Source of the DNA: Eubacterium sp.
Lineage (GTDB): Bacteria > Bacillota > Clostridia > Lachnospirales > Lachnospiraceae
Assembly (NCBI GenBank): GCA_003486385.1
Contig: DNFT01000092.1
Span: 1 to 23,870, forward strand
Reading direction: 5' to 3'
DNA: 23,870 nt
Shown here piece by piece: positions 15,761-22,919 of the stretch (the first letter of the stretch is position 1; every line of letters begins with the position of its first letter). The notes under the pieces are model-generated. The model saw only the letters and a list, made by a program, of their open reading frames with translations, did not search any database and was not told the origin of the DNA. The translations under genes and the position numbers were made by a program.

Positions 15761-16294
15761 TTAATCAAGCTCAGGCTCAATAAGACCGTATGTGTTACCC
15801 TTTCTCTTATATACTACATTGACCTCACCTGTCTCTGAATTGGAGAATACATAGAAGTTATGTCCGAGCAGCTCCATCTGGATGCATGCCTCTTCAGGAT
15901 CCATAGGCTTAATTCCGAATCTCTTGGAACGAACTATCTTAACCTCTGCCTCTTCCTCATAATCTTTGTCAATGTAATCCTGGGTAAACACATTTCCCGC
16001 TGCCTGCTTAGACTGTATAATCTTGTTCTTATACTTCTTAAGCTGGCGTTCAATAACCTCCTCTACAAGATCAATTGAAACATACATATCCGAGCTTGTC
16101 TGCTCTGAACGGATAATGCTTCCCTTAACAGGAATTGTAACCTCAATCTTCTGTCTGTCCTTCTCAACACTGAGTGTTACGTTAATATCTACATCCTTAT
16201 CAAAATACTTCTCAAGCTTTCCGAGCTTACTCTCAACTGCACTTCTTAACCCCTCTGTGACTTCGATGTTCCTACCGGTAATTGTAAAACGCAT
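15761..16294 (-). CDS. hpf: Ribosome hibernation promoting factor, long form
   Basis: Long HPF binds the 30S decoding centre and dimerises 70S ribosomes into inactive 100S particles in slow growth. The 177-residue product has the S30AE domain (1-95; MRFTITGRNIEVTEGLRSAVESKLGKLEKYF...) and, after an acidic linker (about 100-120), the C-terminal dimerisation domain with EEACIQMELLGHNFYVFSNSETGEVNVVYKRKGNTYGLIEP. The ATG at 16294 has AAAGGAGT 7 bases upstream; the longer open frame to 16351 is not needed. It is monocistronic, with a promoter at 16404-16431 and a terminator at 15699-15737. Confidence 0.95.
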   Translation of the reverse strand: MRFTITGRNIEVTEGLRSAVESKLGKLEKYFDKDVDINVTLSVEKDRQKIEVTIPVKGSIIRSEQTSSDMYVSIDLVEEVIERQLKKYKNKIIQSKQAAGNVFTQDYIDKDYEEEAEVKIVRSKRFGIKPMDPEEACIQMELLGHNFYVFSNSETGEVNVVYKRKGNTYGLIEPELD

Positions 16295-16403
16295 ACTACC
16301 AACTCCTTTACCCTTTAATCCATCAGATAGTATCGATGTTATTCCGCCCAATTAATAAAGCAAATTATCAATTGTGCGAATATTTACTATCTAATATGTG
16401 AAT

Positions 16404-16431
16404 ATTATACCATATATCTGTAAATTTTCAA
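16404..16431 (-). promoter_or_regulatory. Promoter of hpf
   Basis: On the minus strand TTGAAA (16431-16426) and a perfect TATAAT (16409-16404) are separated by 16 bases. The leader to the hpf ATG is about 100 bases. The DnaA-box cluster begins about 155 bases upstream of the -35 element. Confidence 0.72.
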
Positions 16432-16586
16432 GAGAAATATGCATTATTCTATTAACTTTATGTGAACTTTTACTGAACAATAAATATTTAATTGTCAAGT
16501 GGTTTTATCGTTGTTTTTTGTCGAAACTTGCGATTTATAAGAACTTCACAAAACATTTTTTCGTGTTATCATCTATGAAATTGTGT

Positions 16587-16709
16587 TTATCCACCACACA
16601 ATTCAATGTGGATAATGTGGATAACTTGGTGTATAAGTCAAAAACTCTTATAAATACGGCAAATCTTAATGTGGATAAATTCGTGGATAACTCATTTTTT
16701 TGTGGATAA
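16587..16709. other. Cluster of DnaA-box sequences
   Basis: Within 123 bases there are four exact copies of TGTGGATAA (the complement of the DnaA box TTATCCACA) at 16607-16615, 16616-16624, 16670-16678 and 16701-16709. There are also three single-mismatch copies: TTATCCACC at 16587-16595 in the opposite orientation, GGTGTATAA at 16628-16636 and CGTGGATAA at 16682-16690. Two exact copies abut directly. The first box and the next form an 8-bp inverted repeat. The surroundings from 16381 to 16800 are AT-rich and have no gene. Clusters of this density are typical of oriC or of DnaA-titrating and regulatory sites. No dnaA or dnaN is nearby. Confidence 0.85.
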
Positions 16710-16772
16710 CTCATTTTTATGTTTCATAGCTATTACATACATTTTGTGCATATTGCATAAAATGTACATATA

Positions 16773-16797
16773 AAGATACCTGCAAATTAAGTATCTT
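16773..16797 (-). terminator. Possible terminator after trxB
   Basis: A perfect 7-bp inverted repeat, AAGATAC and GTATCTT with an 11-base loop, lies 23 bases after the trxB stop and is followed on the minus strand by TATATGT. The T tract is poor, so this may equally be a simple hairpin. Confidence 0.35.
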
Positions 16798-16819
16798 ATG
16801 TTAATCAGTACCAAAAAAG

Positions 16820-17725
16820 CTACAATATATATTTCTCCACAGAAGCAACAGCATTGGCACCATCAGCCGCAGCTGTAATAATCTGCCTGAGCTGCTTGGT
16901 TCTGATATCGCCCGCAGCATACACTCCGGGAACATTTGTGGCACAGTCTTCACCCGCCACAATGTAGCCTGCTTCATTCATCTGCACGCTCTTATCAACA
17001 AATGCAGTCACCGGCTGCATTCCGACAGCAAGGAATACTCCATCAACAGCAAATTCATCTGTACTCCCTGTTATTTTATTCTTAACCTCTATTGATGAAA
17101 CCTTCGCCTCACCTGATATTCTCTCCACCGTGCTGTCCAGTACAAGCTCGATGTTCTCCATATTCTTAGCCTTGTTCACAAGGCTCTTTGCTGCACGAAA
17201 CTCATCCCTGCGATGGATAAGATATACTTTTTCACACATTCTTGCAAGATATATTGCATCCTCAACCGCAACATCACCTCCGCCGACAACCGCTGCAGTC
17301 TTATTCCTGAAAAAGGCGCCATCGCATGTTGCACAGTAGGACACACCTTTTCCTGTAAATTCTGCTTCCCCCGGTATTCCTGCTTTTCTGTGTACAGCGC
17401 CGGTTGCAATAATTATGGTCTTAGCCTCATACTCTTTCTTGTCCGTTACAACCTTCTTAACCTCACCTGCAGCATCCATAGATATGACATTCTCCGTAAC
17501 GAAACTGACGCCAAGCTTCTTTGCATGCTCAGCGAACTTCATACCCATTTCAAATCCACCAATGCCCGGAAGTCCTAAATAGTTATCCACATCATAGGTT
17601 GTTAGAACCTGTCCTCCCTGCATCATGCTTCCTTCTATTACAATAAAATCCAGCTCAGCTCTTGCCGCATACACCGCCGCCGACATACCGGCAGGACCGG
17701 CGCCTATTATAATCAAATCATACAT
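16820..17725 (-). CDS. trxB: Thioredoxin-disulfide reductase
   Basis: TrxB uses NADPH and FAD to reduce thioredoxin. The 301-residue cytosolic protein has the FAD motif GAGPAG (8-13), the redox-active CATC (131-134), the NADPH motif GGGDVAVEDA (148-157) and the C-terminal FAD contact GVYAAGDIRTKQLRQIITAAADGA. Length and motif order fit the low-molecular-weight class. AAGGAG is 9 bases before the ATG. No thioredoxin gene is adjacent. The region upstream (17726-17987) is shared with the divergent dehydrogenase gene and contains the palindromic repeat at 17780-17825; I could not identify a convincing trxB promoter. Confidence 0.95.
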   Translation of the reverse strand: MYDLIIIGAGPAGMSAAVYAARAELDFIVIEGSMMQGGQVLTTYDVDNYLGLPGIGGFEMGMKFAEHAKKLGVSFVTENVISMDAAGEVKKVVTDKKEYEAKTIIIATGAVHRKAGIPGEAEFTGKGVSYCATCDGAFFRNKTAAVVGGGDVAVEDAIYLARMCEKVYLIHRRDEFRAAKSLVNKAKNMENIELVLDSTVERISGEAKVSSIEVKNKITGSTDEFAVDGVFLAVGMQPVTAFVDKSVQMNEAGYIVAGEDCATNVPGVYAAGDIRTKQLRQIITAAADGANAVASVEKYIL

Positions 17726-17779
17726 AGTGAATTTCTCCTTTTTTACTGTTTTCGCCTGACCTTATTTCACGAATTAGGG

Positions 17780-17825
17780 TCAAAACATGCTCTATGCACT
17801 CATAAATCAAATTTGCATGTTTTGA
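17780..17825. repeat. Palindromic intergenic repeat, copy A
   Basis: Perfect 11-bp arms TCAAAACATGC (17780-17790) and GCATGTTTTGA (17815-17825) enclose a 24-base spacer. Read on the minus strand, the first 33 positions share at least 24 identical bases, with no gap, with 23807-23839. It lies between divergent trxB and the dehydrogenase gene. Confidence 0.7.
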
Positions 17826-17910
17826 TTCCAACATCATTTCATATATATTGTATCAAATTAAAGTATGTTTATCCAGCAAAAACATTTTTGCCGCATATAT
17901 CACAAAATTA

Positions 17911-17938
17911 TTGTATTTTTTGCGCTTATCCTTACAAT
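17911..17938 (+). promoter_or_regulatory. Possible promoter of the SDR gene
   Basis: TTGTAT (17911-17916) and TACAAT (17933-17938) are separated by 16 bases, with initiation about 45 bases before the ATG at 17988. The elements match sigma-A consensus only moderately. Confidence 0.4.
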
Positions 17939-17987
17939 AAGATGGTACACTGTTATTTTAAGCTTTATATGGAATGGAGATAATCAG

Positions 17988-18713
17988 ATGAATAAGACTG
18001 TTTTAATCACAGGCGCTTCAAGGGGAATAGGGCGCGCCATCGCATTAGAATACGCAAAAAGGAAATACAATATCGTGATATGCGCAAGAAACGGCGCCGC
18101 ACTCGAAAATACCGCAGATGAAATAAGGGCGCTTGGTGCCGCCTGCCTCGCCGTGACATGCGATGTAGGAAAATATGCTGATGTTGAAAGACTTTTTTCT
18201 GAAGCCACCGGACATTTCGGTGATATTGATATTCTCATTAACAATGCCGGAATCTCACACATAGGACTTTTGCAGGACATGAGCATTGAGGAGTGGAACA
18301 ATATAGTGAACACCAATCTATCCTCCGTGTTCTTCTGCTGTAAGCTGGCAATTCCGGGAATGGTGAGAAAGCAGAGCGGTTCAATTATAAACATAAGCTC
18401 CGTATGGGGAGTGGCAGGTGCCTCCTGTGAAGCTGCCTACTCTGCCACCAAGGGCGGAATAAACTCCTTCACAAAGGCGCTCGCCAAGGAGCTCGCTCCA
18501 TCCGGAATCAATGTCAATGCCATTGCCTGCGGTGTCATGGACACGGACATGAACCACTGCTTCAGTGATGAAGAAATGCAGGATATAATAGAAGAAATCC
18601 CCGCCGGCAGGATGGGAGCCCCTGATGAAGCGGCTTCCCTCGCATTATCAATAAGTGAGGGTACCAGCTATCTCACCGGTCAGGTCATCGTACTGGACGG
18701 GGGATATATTTAA
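17988..18713 (+). CDS. Short-chain dehydrogenase/reductase; candidate EF-P 5-aminopentanone reductase
   Basis: A 241-residue NAD(P)-dependent classical SDR with cofactor motif TGASRGIG (8-15), NNAG (85-88) and catalytic Ser138, Tyr151 and Lys155 (YSATKGG). It resembles FabG. The segment ACGVMDTDMNHCFSDEEMQDIIEEIPAGRMGAPDEAA resembles the Firmicutes YmfI group, which reduces the 5-aminopentanone on elongation factor P. That identity is an inference, since efp is not in the window. The ATG at 17988 is chosen because GGAG lies eight bases upstream; the longer open frame from 17865 lacks such a site and adds a hydrophobic leader unlike SDRs. It is monocistronic, and its stop overlaps the convergent permease stop by 3 bases. 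Confidence 0.85.
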   Translation: MNKTVLITGASRGIGRAIALEYAKRKYNIVICARNGAALENTADEIRALGAACLAVTCDVGKYADVERLFSEATGHFGDIDILINNAGISHIGLLQDMSIEEWNNIVNTNLSSVFFCCKLAIPGMVRKQSGSIINISSVWGVAGASCEAAYSATKGGINSFTKALAKELAPSGINVNAIACGVMDTDMNHCFSDEEMQDIIEEIPAGRMGAPDEAASLALSISEGTSYLTGQVIVLDGGYI

Positions 18714-19750
18714 AATACCTGCAGCAGTGCCACAACAAGCGGAATGGTGACAAGCGACAGCGCGGTTGTGACCACGATATTTCTTGTCACAATTCTTGTG
18801 TCCGCATTATGCTCATTCGCCATCATAACCACCATGGATGCCACAGGCATTCCGTTGGTTATTGTGGCAATGGATGTGTAATAATCATTTACGCCGATAA
18901 GTCTGCACACCAAAAGTGTAACCATCGGAATAACAAGAAGCCTTATTATCGCAAATCCATAGCTTCTTATATCACTAAGCGATTCCTTTACAGGATACTG
19001 TGCAAAGGTGGCTCCAAGAACAAGCATTGACAGCACGGAGGTCACGTTTCCAATCATGTAACAAGTCTCATATATAACCCCATCGTCTCTTATTCCCGCC
19101 ACAAATATTATAAGTGCAAGCAGTATAAGGATAAAACCCGGTGTCACAAGAGCATGCACAAGCTCCTTGATTTTCTGCTTTTTAGTTTTACTTTCTGTCT
19201 TTCCGGCGATATTCCCCATGATATTTACATCAGCTGCTTTTACGCCAACTGCGGCTGCACCTTCAATGCCTCCTCCTGCAGCAGCCGTCGACATAGCAGC
19301 CTTTTCAAAGCAGTACACAGCATAAGTGTAGATAAATATATTGAAGGAAAAGTGCAGCATTGAGGAATAGAACACCGACGCATCGCCAAGCACCGACTGC
19401 AATACCGGAAAACCCATGAATGAGTTGTTGGAAAAGACAAGCATACATTCATAGAGCGGTCTATCCTTCGGGTTGACCCTGAATATCCATGTGACAAATC
19501 CGGCAAACAAAATAAATCCTACATACATGAGTATCCCTGCACCAAACAATACCAGAACGCCAAGCCTGTTTTCCGTTGAGGCACTGAGAGCCGTGGAAAT
19601 TATCCACAGCGGTGCTGTCACCTTCACTACCATCGATGACAGTTTCTTGCTCGTCCTCCCATCAATAATATCAAATCTATACAGCACAAATCCCAGCACC
19701 AGCACAATAAAAAGCTTAATCATGCATCTGGCGATAACCATAATGTCCAT
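18710..19750 (-). CDS. AEC family (auxin efflux carrier-like) transporter
   Basis: AEC proteins are secondary transporters; bacterial members carry malate and other organic acids, and the substrate here is unknown. The 346-residue protein is mostly hydrophobic, with two helical bundles (about residues 1-145 and 195-346). These are separated by a hydrophilic, Ala/Gly/Lys-rich loop (about 150-190) that is probably cytoplasmic. The first bundle contains LVFSNNSFMGFPVLQSVLGD, the family hallmark, and the second TNGMPVASMVVMMANEHNAD. The ATG overlaps the hydrolase stop (TGATG), so it is translationally coupled. It ends the regulator-glycosyltransferase-hydrolase operon and converges on the SDR gene with overlapping stops. 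Confidence 0.88.
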   Translation of the reverse strand: MDIMVIARCMIKLFIVLVLGFVLYRFDIIDGRTSKKLSSMVVKVTAPLWIISTALSASTENRLGVLVLFGAGILMYVGFILFAGFVTWIFRVNPKDRPLYECMLVFSNNSFMGFPVLQSVLGDASVFYSSMLHFSFNIFIYTYAVYCFEKAAMSTAAAGGGIEGAAAVGVKAADVNIMGNIAGKTESKTKKQKIKELVHALVTPGFILILLALIIFVAGIRDDGVIYETCYMIGNVTSVLSMLVLGATFAQYPVKESLSDIRSYGFAIIRLLVIPMVTLLVCRLIGVNDYYTSIATITNGMPVASMVVMMANEHNADTRIVTRNIVVTTALSLVTIPLVVALLQVF

Positions 19751-20868
19751 CAGTTGATTCCTCTCATTCCCTTGACTACATTCTTTCCATACTCGCTTAT
19801 AAGCGCTCTTATTGTCCGTCTAACCATCCTGCCCTTCTCAGGCTCCATGGAGAACATCTCCTTCGCCATACTGTTTAATGTAGCAGGCTTATACTTTTCA
19901 AGGTCCGACAGATAGTTGACACCGGCCCGCGTGAGCATATCATATACCGCATCCACAAAGGCAACCCGCTCATCATCGCTAAGTCCCATAACCCATGCAC
20001 TTATGGTCTTATCTATCACAAGGCTTTCCTTTGAACGCTCATCAAGCTTGACAAAACCATTTCTATAAACCTGCCAGCTCAGTCCATCGTGCTGCATTAT
20101 TCCCTTTCCGGTGCTCTTTACTACCTCATAGCTGTCTCCATGCTCTAAAAGCATACCAATAATTGATGTCTCGGGTACAATAGTTCTTACCTTATCCTTA
20201 ATCTCTAAATATGCCTTCTTTTCAAGCATTGATTCAAGAAATCCCGGTCCATCATTATTATAGATTGCGATAATTCTCCTTTTCAGTCTGTCATAACACA
20301 TTGCTGCGGCGTATATCGCAAGGTTGCCCCCCTTTGAATGTCCGCCTATTCTTATCAGTCTGCCATCATGTGGAACCGTCTTTTCCAGATACCCCACCGC
20401 CTCCTCCTGTGAAGGGACAGGCATCTGATATGCCATATTAAGATCCTCCTTCCACCCTAATATGGTATCATCCGTACCCGAATAGGAGACAAAAAGTGTC
20501 CCATCGGACAGATATACATGAAGTGCCGAAAACTGCTCCTGATTTTCAAAGTCATGTTTGTCAACATATCCTGCAAGTACCGCATCCGCAAATCGCCTGC
20601 CCTTAGCCATCTCAAGCAGGAGAAGCCCTGCGTTGCGTTCCAGCTTACAGCTTTTTTCCAGCCTGCCACTCTCATCCAGCTTAAGAGCTGCCTCTTTAAC
20701 AGAAATCGACCGAAGCTTCCTTCCAAGCTGAGGCTCCGGAACTATACCATCAAGACTGGCATAGCTGAGCTCTGCAAGTATGAGATTATCAACCTCGTTG
20801 AAGGGCATAACTGAAAAATCAAAATCACCATACCACTCAAGATAATCCATTATATTACCTGTCATCAT
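19750..20868 (-). CDS. Alpha/beta hydrolase of the DUF2974 (Mbeg1-like) type
   Basis: A 372-residue soluble protein with an N-terminal helical region (MDYLEWYGDFDFSVMPFNEVDNLILAELSYASLDG), a strand carrying VSYSGTDDTILGWKEDLNM (about 128-146), and the nucleophile elbow IGGHSKGGN (174-182) with Ser178. The fold resembles class 3 lipases and Mbeg1-like proteins common in gut Firmicutes; the substrate is unknown. No signal peptide is visible, so it is probably cytoplasmic. The ATG at 20868 is chosen because GGAGG lies 8 bases upstream, inside the longer frame that begins at 20883. It follows the glycosyltransferase by 16 bases and overlaps the permease start by one base. Confidence 0.82.
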   Translation of the reverse strand: MMTGNIMDYLEWYGDFDFSVMPFNEVDNLILAELSYASLDGIVPEPQLGRKLRSISVKEAALKLDESGRLEKSCKLERNAGLLLLEMAKGRRFADAVLAGYVDKHDFENQEQFSALHVYLSDGTLFVSYSGTDDTILGWKEDLNMAYQMPVPSQEEAVGYLEKTVPHDGRLIRIGGHSKGGNLAIYAAAMCYDRLKRRIIAIYNNDGPGFLESMLEKKAYLEIKDKVRTIVPETSIIGMLLEHGDSYEVVKSTGKGIMQHDGLSWQVYRNGFVKLDERSKESLVIDKTISAWVMGLSDDERVAFVDAVYDMLTRAGVNYLSDLEKYKPATLNSMAKEMFSMEPEKGRMVRRTIRALISEYGKNVVKGMRGIN

Positions 20869-20884
20869 ACGGCGCACCTCCATT

Positions 20885-22000
20885 CTAGTTTGCGGTAAGT
20901 ACTTTTATATACTGTTCAACCCTTTCCTCCCAGTTGAAATTTTTAAGGTTAGCATATCCCTTTGAAATTAATTCCTTTGCCAGCTCCGGCTGTTCTGTGA
21001 GCTGTTTCATCTGCGCTGCAATCTCATCTGTATTTTCCGGGTCTGCCATAATTCCTGCATCCCTCACAACCTCCGGAAGAGATGTTGCGTTGGATGAGAT
21101 TACCGGAACACCAAGCTCCATCGCCTCAAGAGGCGGAAGCCCGAAGCCCTCTATCAGCGATAGAAAAACCAGCCCCTTTGAATGTGCAAAGAGTGAATAG
21201 AATCTCCTGTCATCCATAAACTTATTGCAGTGTATGTGCTTCTTCACCTCATCCGTAAGAGCAATATCCGGATTGTTCTCAAACATTGACAGGTCAGGAA
21301 GTCCGGCAACCTCCAGATCATACGGCTTGTCCGTCATTTCGTAATATTTTGCGTATGCCTTTATAAGCCCGGCTGCATTTTTATGCGGCAGCCTGGAGGT
21401 TATTCCGTAGAAATACTTTTCCGGAACATTTGAAAGCTCCTCAGTCTCCATGTTATGAGCTTCATAGCCGTGGAGTATAACATATGTCTTTTTCTCCGCC
21501 TTCGGCACAATTTTTAATATATCCTGCTTTGAGTACTCTGAAATAGTGATAACCTTATCCGCAGTTTTTATTGAGCTCTTCATTCTGAGCATGACGTATG
21601 CATTCTGAACGCGGTTAAGCACTCCGGGAAAATGCTTAGCATAGTAAAACGGAATGAGGTCATGGACTATAATGACATCCTTCACCGGACAAAAAAGCGA
21701 TGTGAAGCCTCGCGGGAACACCACCTCATCAAGCTTCAGCTTCTTTATATAAGAATTGACCCTCACCGTCTCCCACAGCAGTATCGCCTTAGTGCTGTTT
21801 ATGTCAAGCTCCACGCTGTGAAACTCAACACCATCGACATCGAAATCCTCCCTGTTGTTCTCATTACCTATGACAACCAGCTCATGCTCCTTGGAAAGCT
21901 GGCGCGCAAGCCTTGTCACCACTGACTTAGTTATATTATATATTCCAATGCTCTTGCTTGTACCTTTTACAAGCTTGGCGCAGTCAAAACCTATTCGCAT
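20885..22000 (-). CDS. Glycosyltransferase, GT4 family
   Basis: A 371-residue cytosolic retaining glycosyltransferase with a GT-B fold. The N-terminal domain has VVIGNENNREDFDVDG and the VIIVHDLIPFYY segment (109-120). The C-terminal domain has the donor-binding GITSRLPHKNAAGLIKAY (199-216) and EGFGLPPLEAMELGVPVISSN (284-304), where the Glu-x7-Glu pattern contacts the nucleotide sugar. It could glycosylate a lipid, polysaccharide or protein; the acceptor cannot be told. GGAGG lies inside the end of the regulator gene, and the two reading frames overlap by 10 bases. The link with a Crp/Fnr regulator is not a familiar polysaccharide cluster. Confidence 0.88.
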   Translation of the reverse strand: MRIGFDCAKLVKGTSKSIGIYNITKSVVTRLARQLSKEHELVVIGNENNREDFDVDGVEFHSVELDINSTKAILLWETVRVNSYIKKLKLDEVVFPRGFTSLFCPVKDVIIVHDLIPFYYAKHFPGVLNRVQNAYVMLRMKSSIKTADKVITISEYSKQDILKIVPKAEKKTYVILHGYEAHNMETEELSNVPEKYFYGITSRLPHKNAAGLIKAYAKYYEMTDKPYDLEVAGLPDLSMFENNPDIALTDEVKKHIHCNKFMDDRRFYSLFAHSKGLVFLSLIEGFGLPPLEAMELGVPVISSNATSLPEVVRDAGIMADPENTDEIAAQMKQLTEQPELAKELISKGYANLKNFNWEERVEQYIKVLTAN

Positions 22001-22692
22001 ATATCATCCTCCGATTTCAAAAGAGTAAAACTGCTCTTGTGATACTCTATTATTCCTTCTTTTTTCAATCTTCCAAGCATTGCCGAAAGTGCGCTTCTGT
22101 CCGCTGCAAGATAATCTGCCATCCCGGCTCTGTCAAGGCTTATTGTAAAACTGTTATTGCCTGCCTCCACTGCCTGCTCCTTAAGGAATGACAGAACCTT
22201 CTCTCTGAGCGAACGCTGTGAAAGATGTTCTATTCTGTTGGTGAGAAAAACATTCTTCCTTGCAAACATATAGACAAGCTTTCTGCTTATTGTGCCGCCG
22301 GAATCTGCTCCGATAAGCTTTCCATACGGGAACCACAAAACAACAGCATCACTGTCCGCATACACATCAACCGTAGCAGCACAACCCGAACATGCAAATG
22401 CTTCGCCAAATATGTCCCCCTTATGCAGATGTGCAAGTATCGTTGAATTGCCCCAGAAGTCATCCTTCACAACCCGCGCATTGCCTGACAGCAGCACACC
22501 CAGCTCATCCACCCTGCTGCCAAGTCTTATAATATTTTCCCCTGATTTTATCTGTTTTCTGTGCATGCCACACTCACGCAGCAGCCTCTCAAGCTCATCC
22601 GCAGATAAATCCGAAAACAGCGGCAGCTTCACTATCACATCAGCATACCCGCCCATATCCGCCATATCAGATATATTAATAATGCCAGCCAT
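21991..22692 (-). CDS. Crp/Fnr family transcriptional regulator
   Basis: A 233-residue regulator with an N-terminal cyclic-nucleotide-binding-type beta barrel (about 20-125), a long dimerisation helix (about 130-160) and a C-terminal winged helix with ISLDRAGMADYLAADRSALSAMLGRLKKEGII (185-215). The loop that binds cAMP phosphate in CRP is here FACSGCAATVDVYA (99-112), without the Arg-Ser pair, so cAMP is unlikely. A CSGC pair is present instead. The N-terminal Cys cluster of FNR is absent. Members beside ferredoxin or hcp genes include HcpR-type nitrosative-stress regulators; assignment to that group is inference. AGAGG is 10 bases before the ATG. It heads the operon leading to the permease and is divergent from the ferredoxin gene. 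Confidence 0.9.
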   Translation of the reverse strand: MAGIINISDMADMGGYADVIVKLPLFSDLSADELERLLRECGMHRKQIKSGENIIRLGSRVDELGVLLSGNARVVKDDFWGNSTILAHLHKGDIFGEAFACSGCAATVDVYADSDAVVLWFPYGKLIGADSGGTISRKLVYMFARKNVFLTNRIEHLSQRSLREKVLSFLKEQAVEAGNNSFTISLDRAGMADYLAADRSALSAMLGRLKKEGIIEYHKSSFTLLKSEDDICE

Positions 22693-22790
22693 TCTGTATT
22701 TTCCTCTTTAAAATCATATTCTTACTTTAAAACATAATTTTTGTTTTGTCACTTTATAACATCCATACCTCCAGCCTGCCTGATACCAAT

Positions 22791-22815
22791 ATGTATACTA
22801 CCAGCATGTATACTA
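22791..22815. repeat. Direct repeat ATGTATACTA
   Basis: Two exact copies of the 10-base ATGTATACTA (22791-22800 and 22806-22815) lie 15 bases apart, each containing the palindrome GTATAC. They sit about 100-125 bases upstream of the regulator start, between it and the divergent ferredoxin gene. They could be paired operators, but the binding protein is unknown. Confidence 0.55.
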
Positions 22816-22905
22816 TGGTTTAAACGCTCACATATCCTCACTCATTTATTCCCGAAAAAAAAAAAAATTAATATCGGTTAAAAAGTTCAACTATAATAGT
22901 ATTAT

Positions 22906-22919
22906 GTTGTAATAACAAC
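22906..22919. promoter_or_regulatory. Candidate Crp/Fnr operator upstream of the ferredoxin gene
   Basis: GTTGT-AATA-ACAAC is a perfect inverted repeat with the 5-4-5 spacing of FNR-type sites (compare TTGAT-N4-ATCAA). Its centre at 22912.5 lies 41.5 bases before a start point predicted from the -10-like TATTAT at 22942-22947, which is class II activator geometry. A second, wider inverted repeat (ATCGGTT at 22873-22879 with AACCGAT at 22917-22923) surrounds a perfect TATAAT at 22892-22897. The regulator gene is immediately divergent. Functional assignment is inference. Confidence 0.45.

Noticed and set aside
16381..16820. Calling the DnaA-box region oriC outright
   Set aside because: No dnaA, dnaN, rpmH or gyr genes are near, gene strand does not switch cleanly here, and skew cannot be computed by eye. 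It is reported as a DnaA-box cluster only.
22855..22867. 13-base A homopolymer as a phase-variation switch
   Set aside because: It is outside any coding sequence and not within the spacer of a good promoter, so slippage would have no obvious effect. It is noted only as part of the AT-rich upstream DNA.
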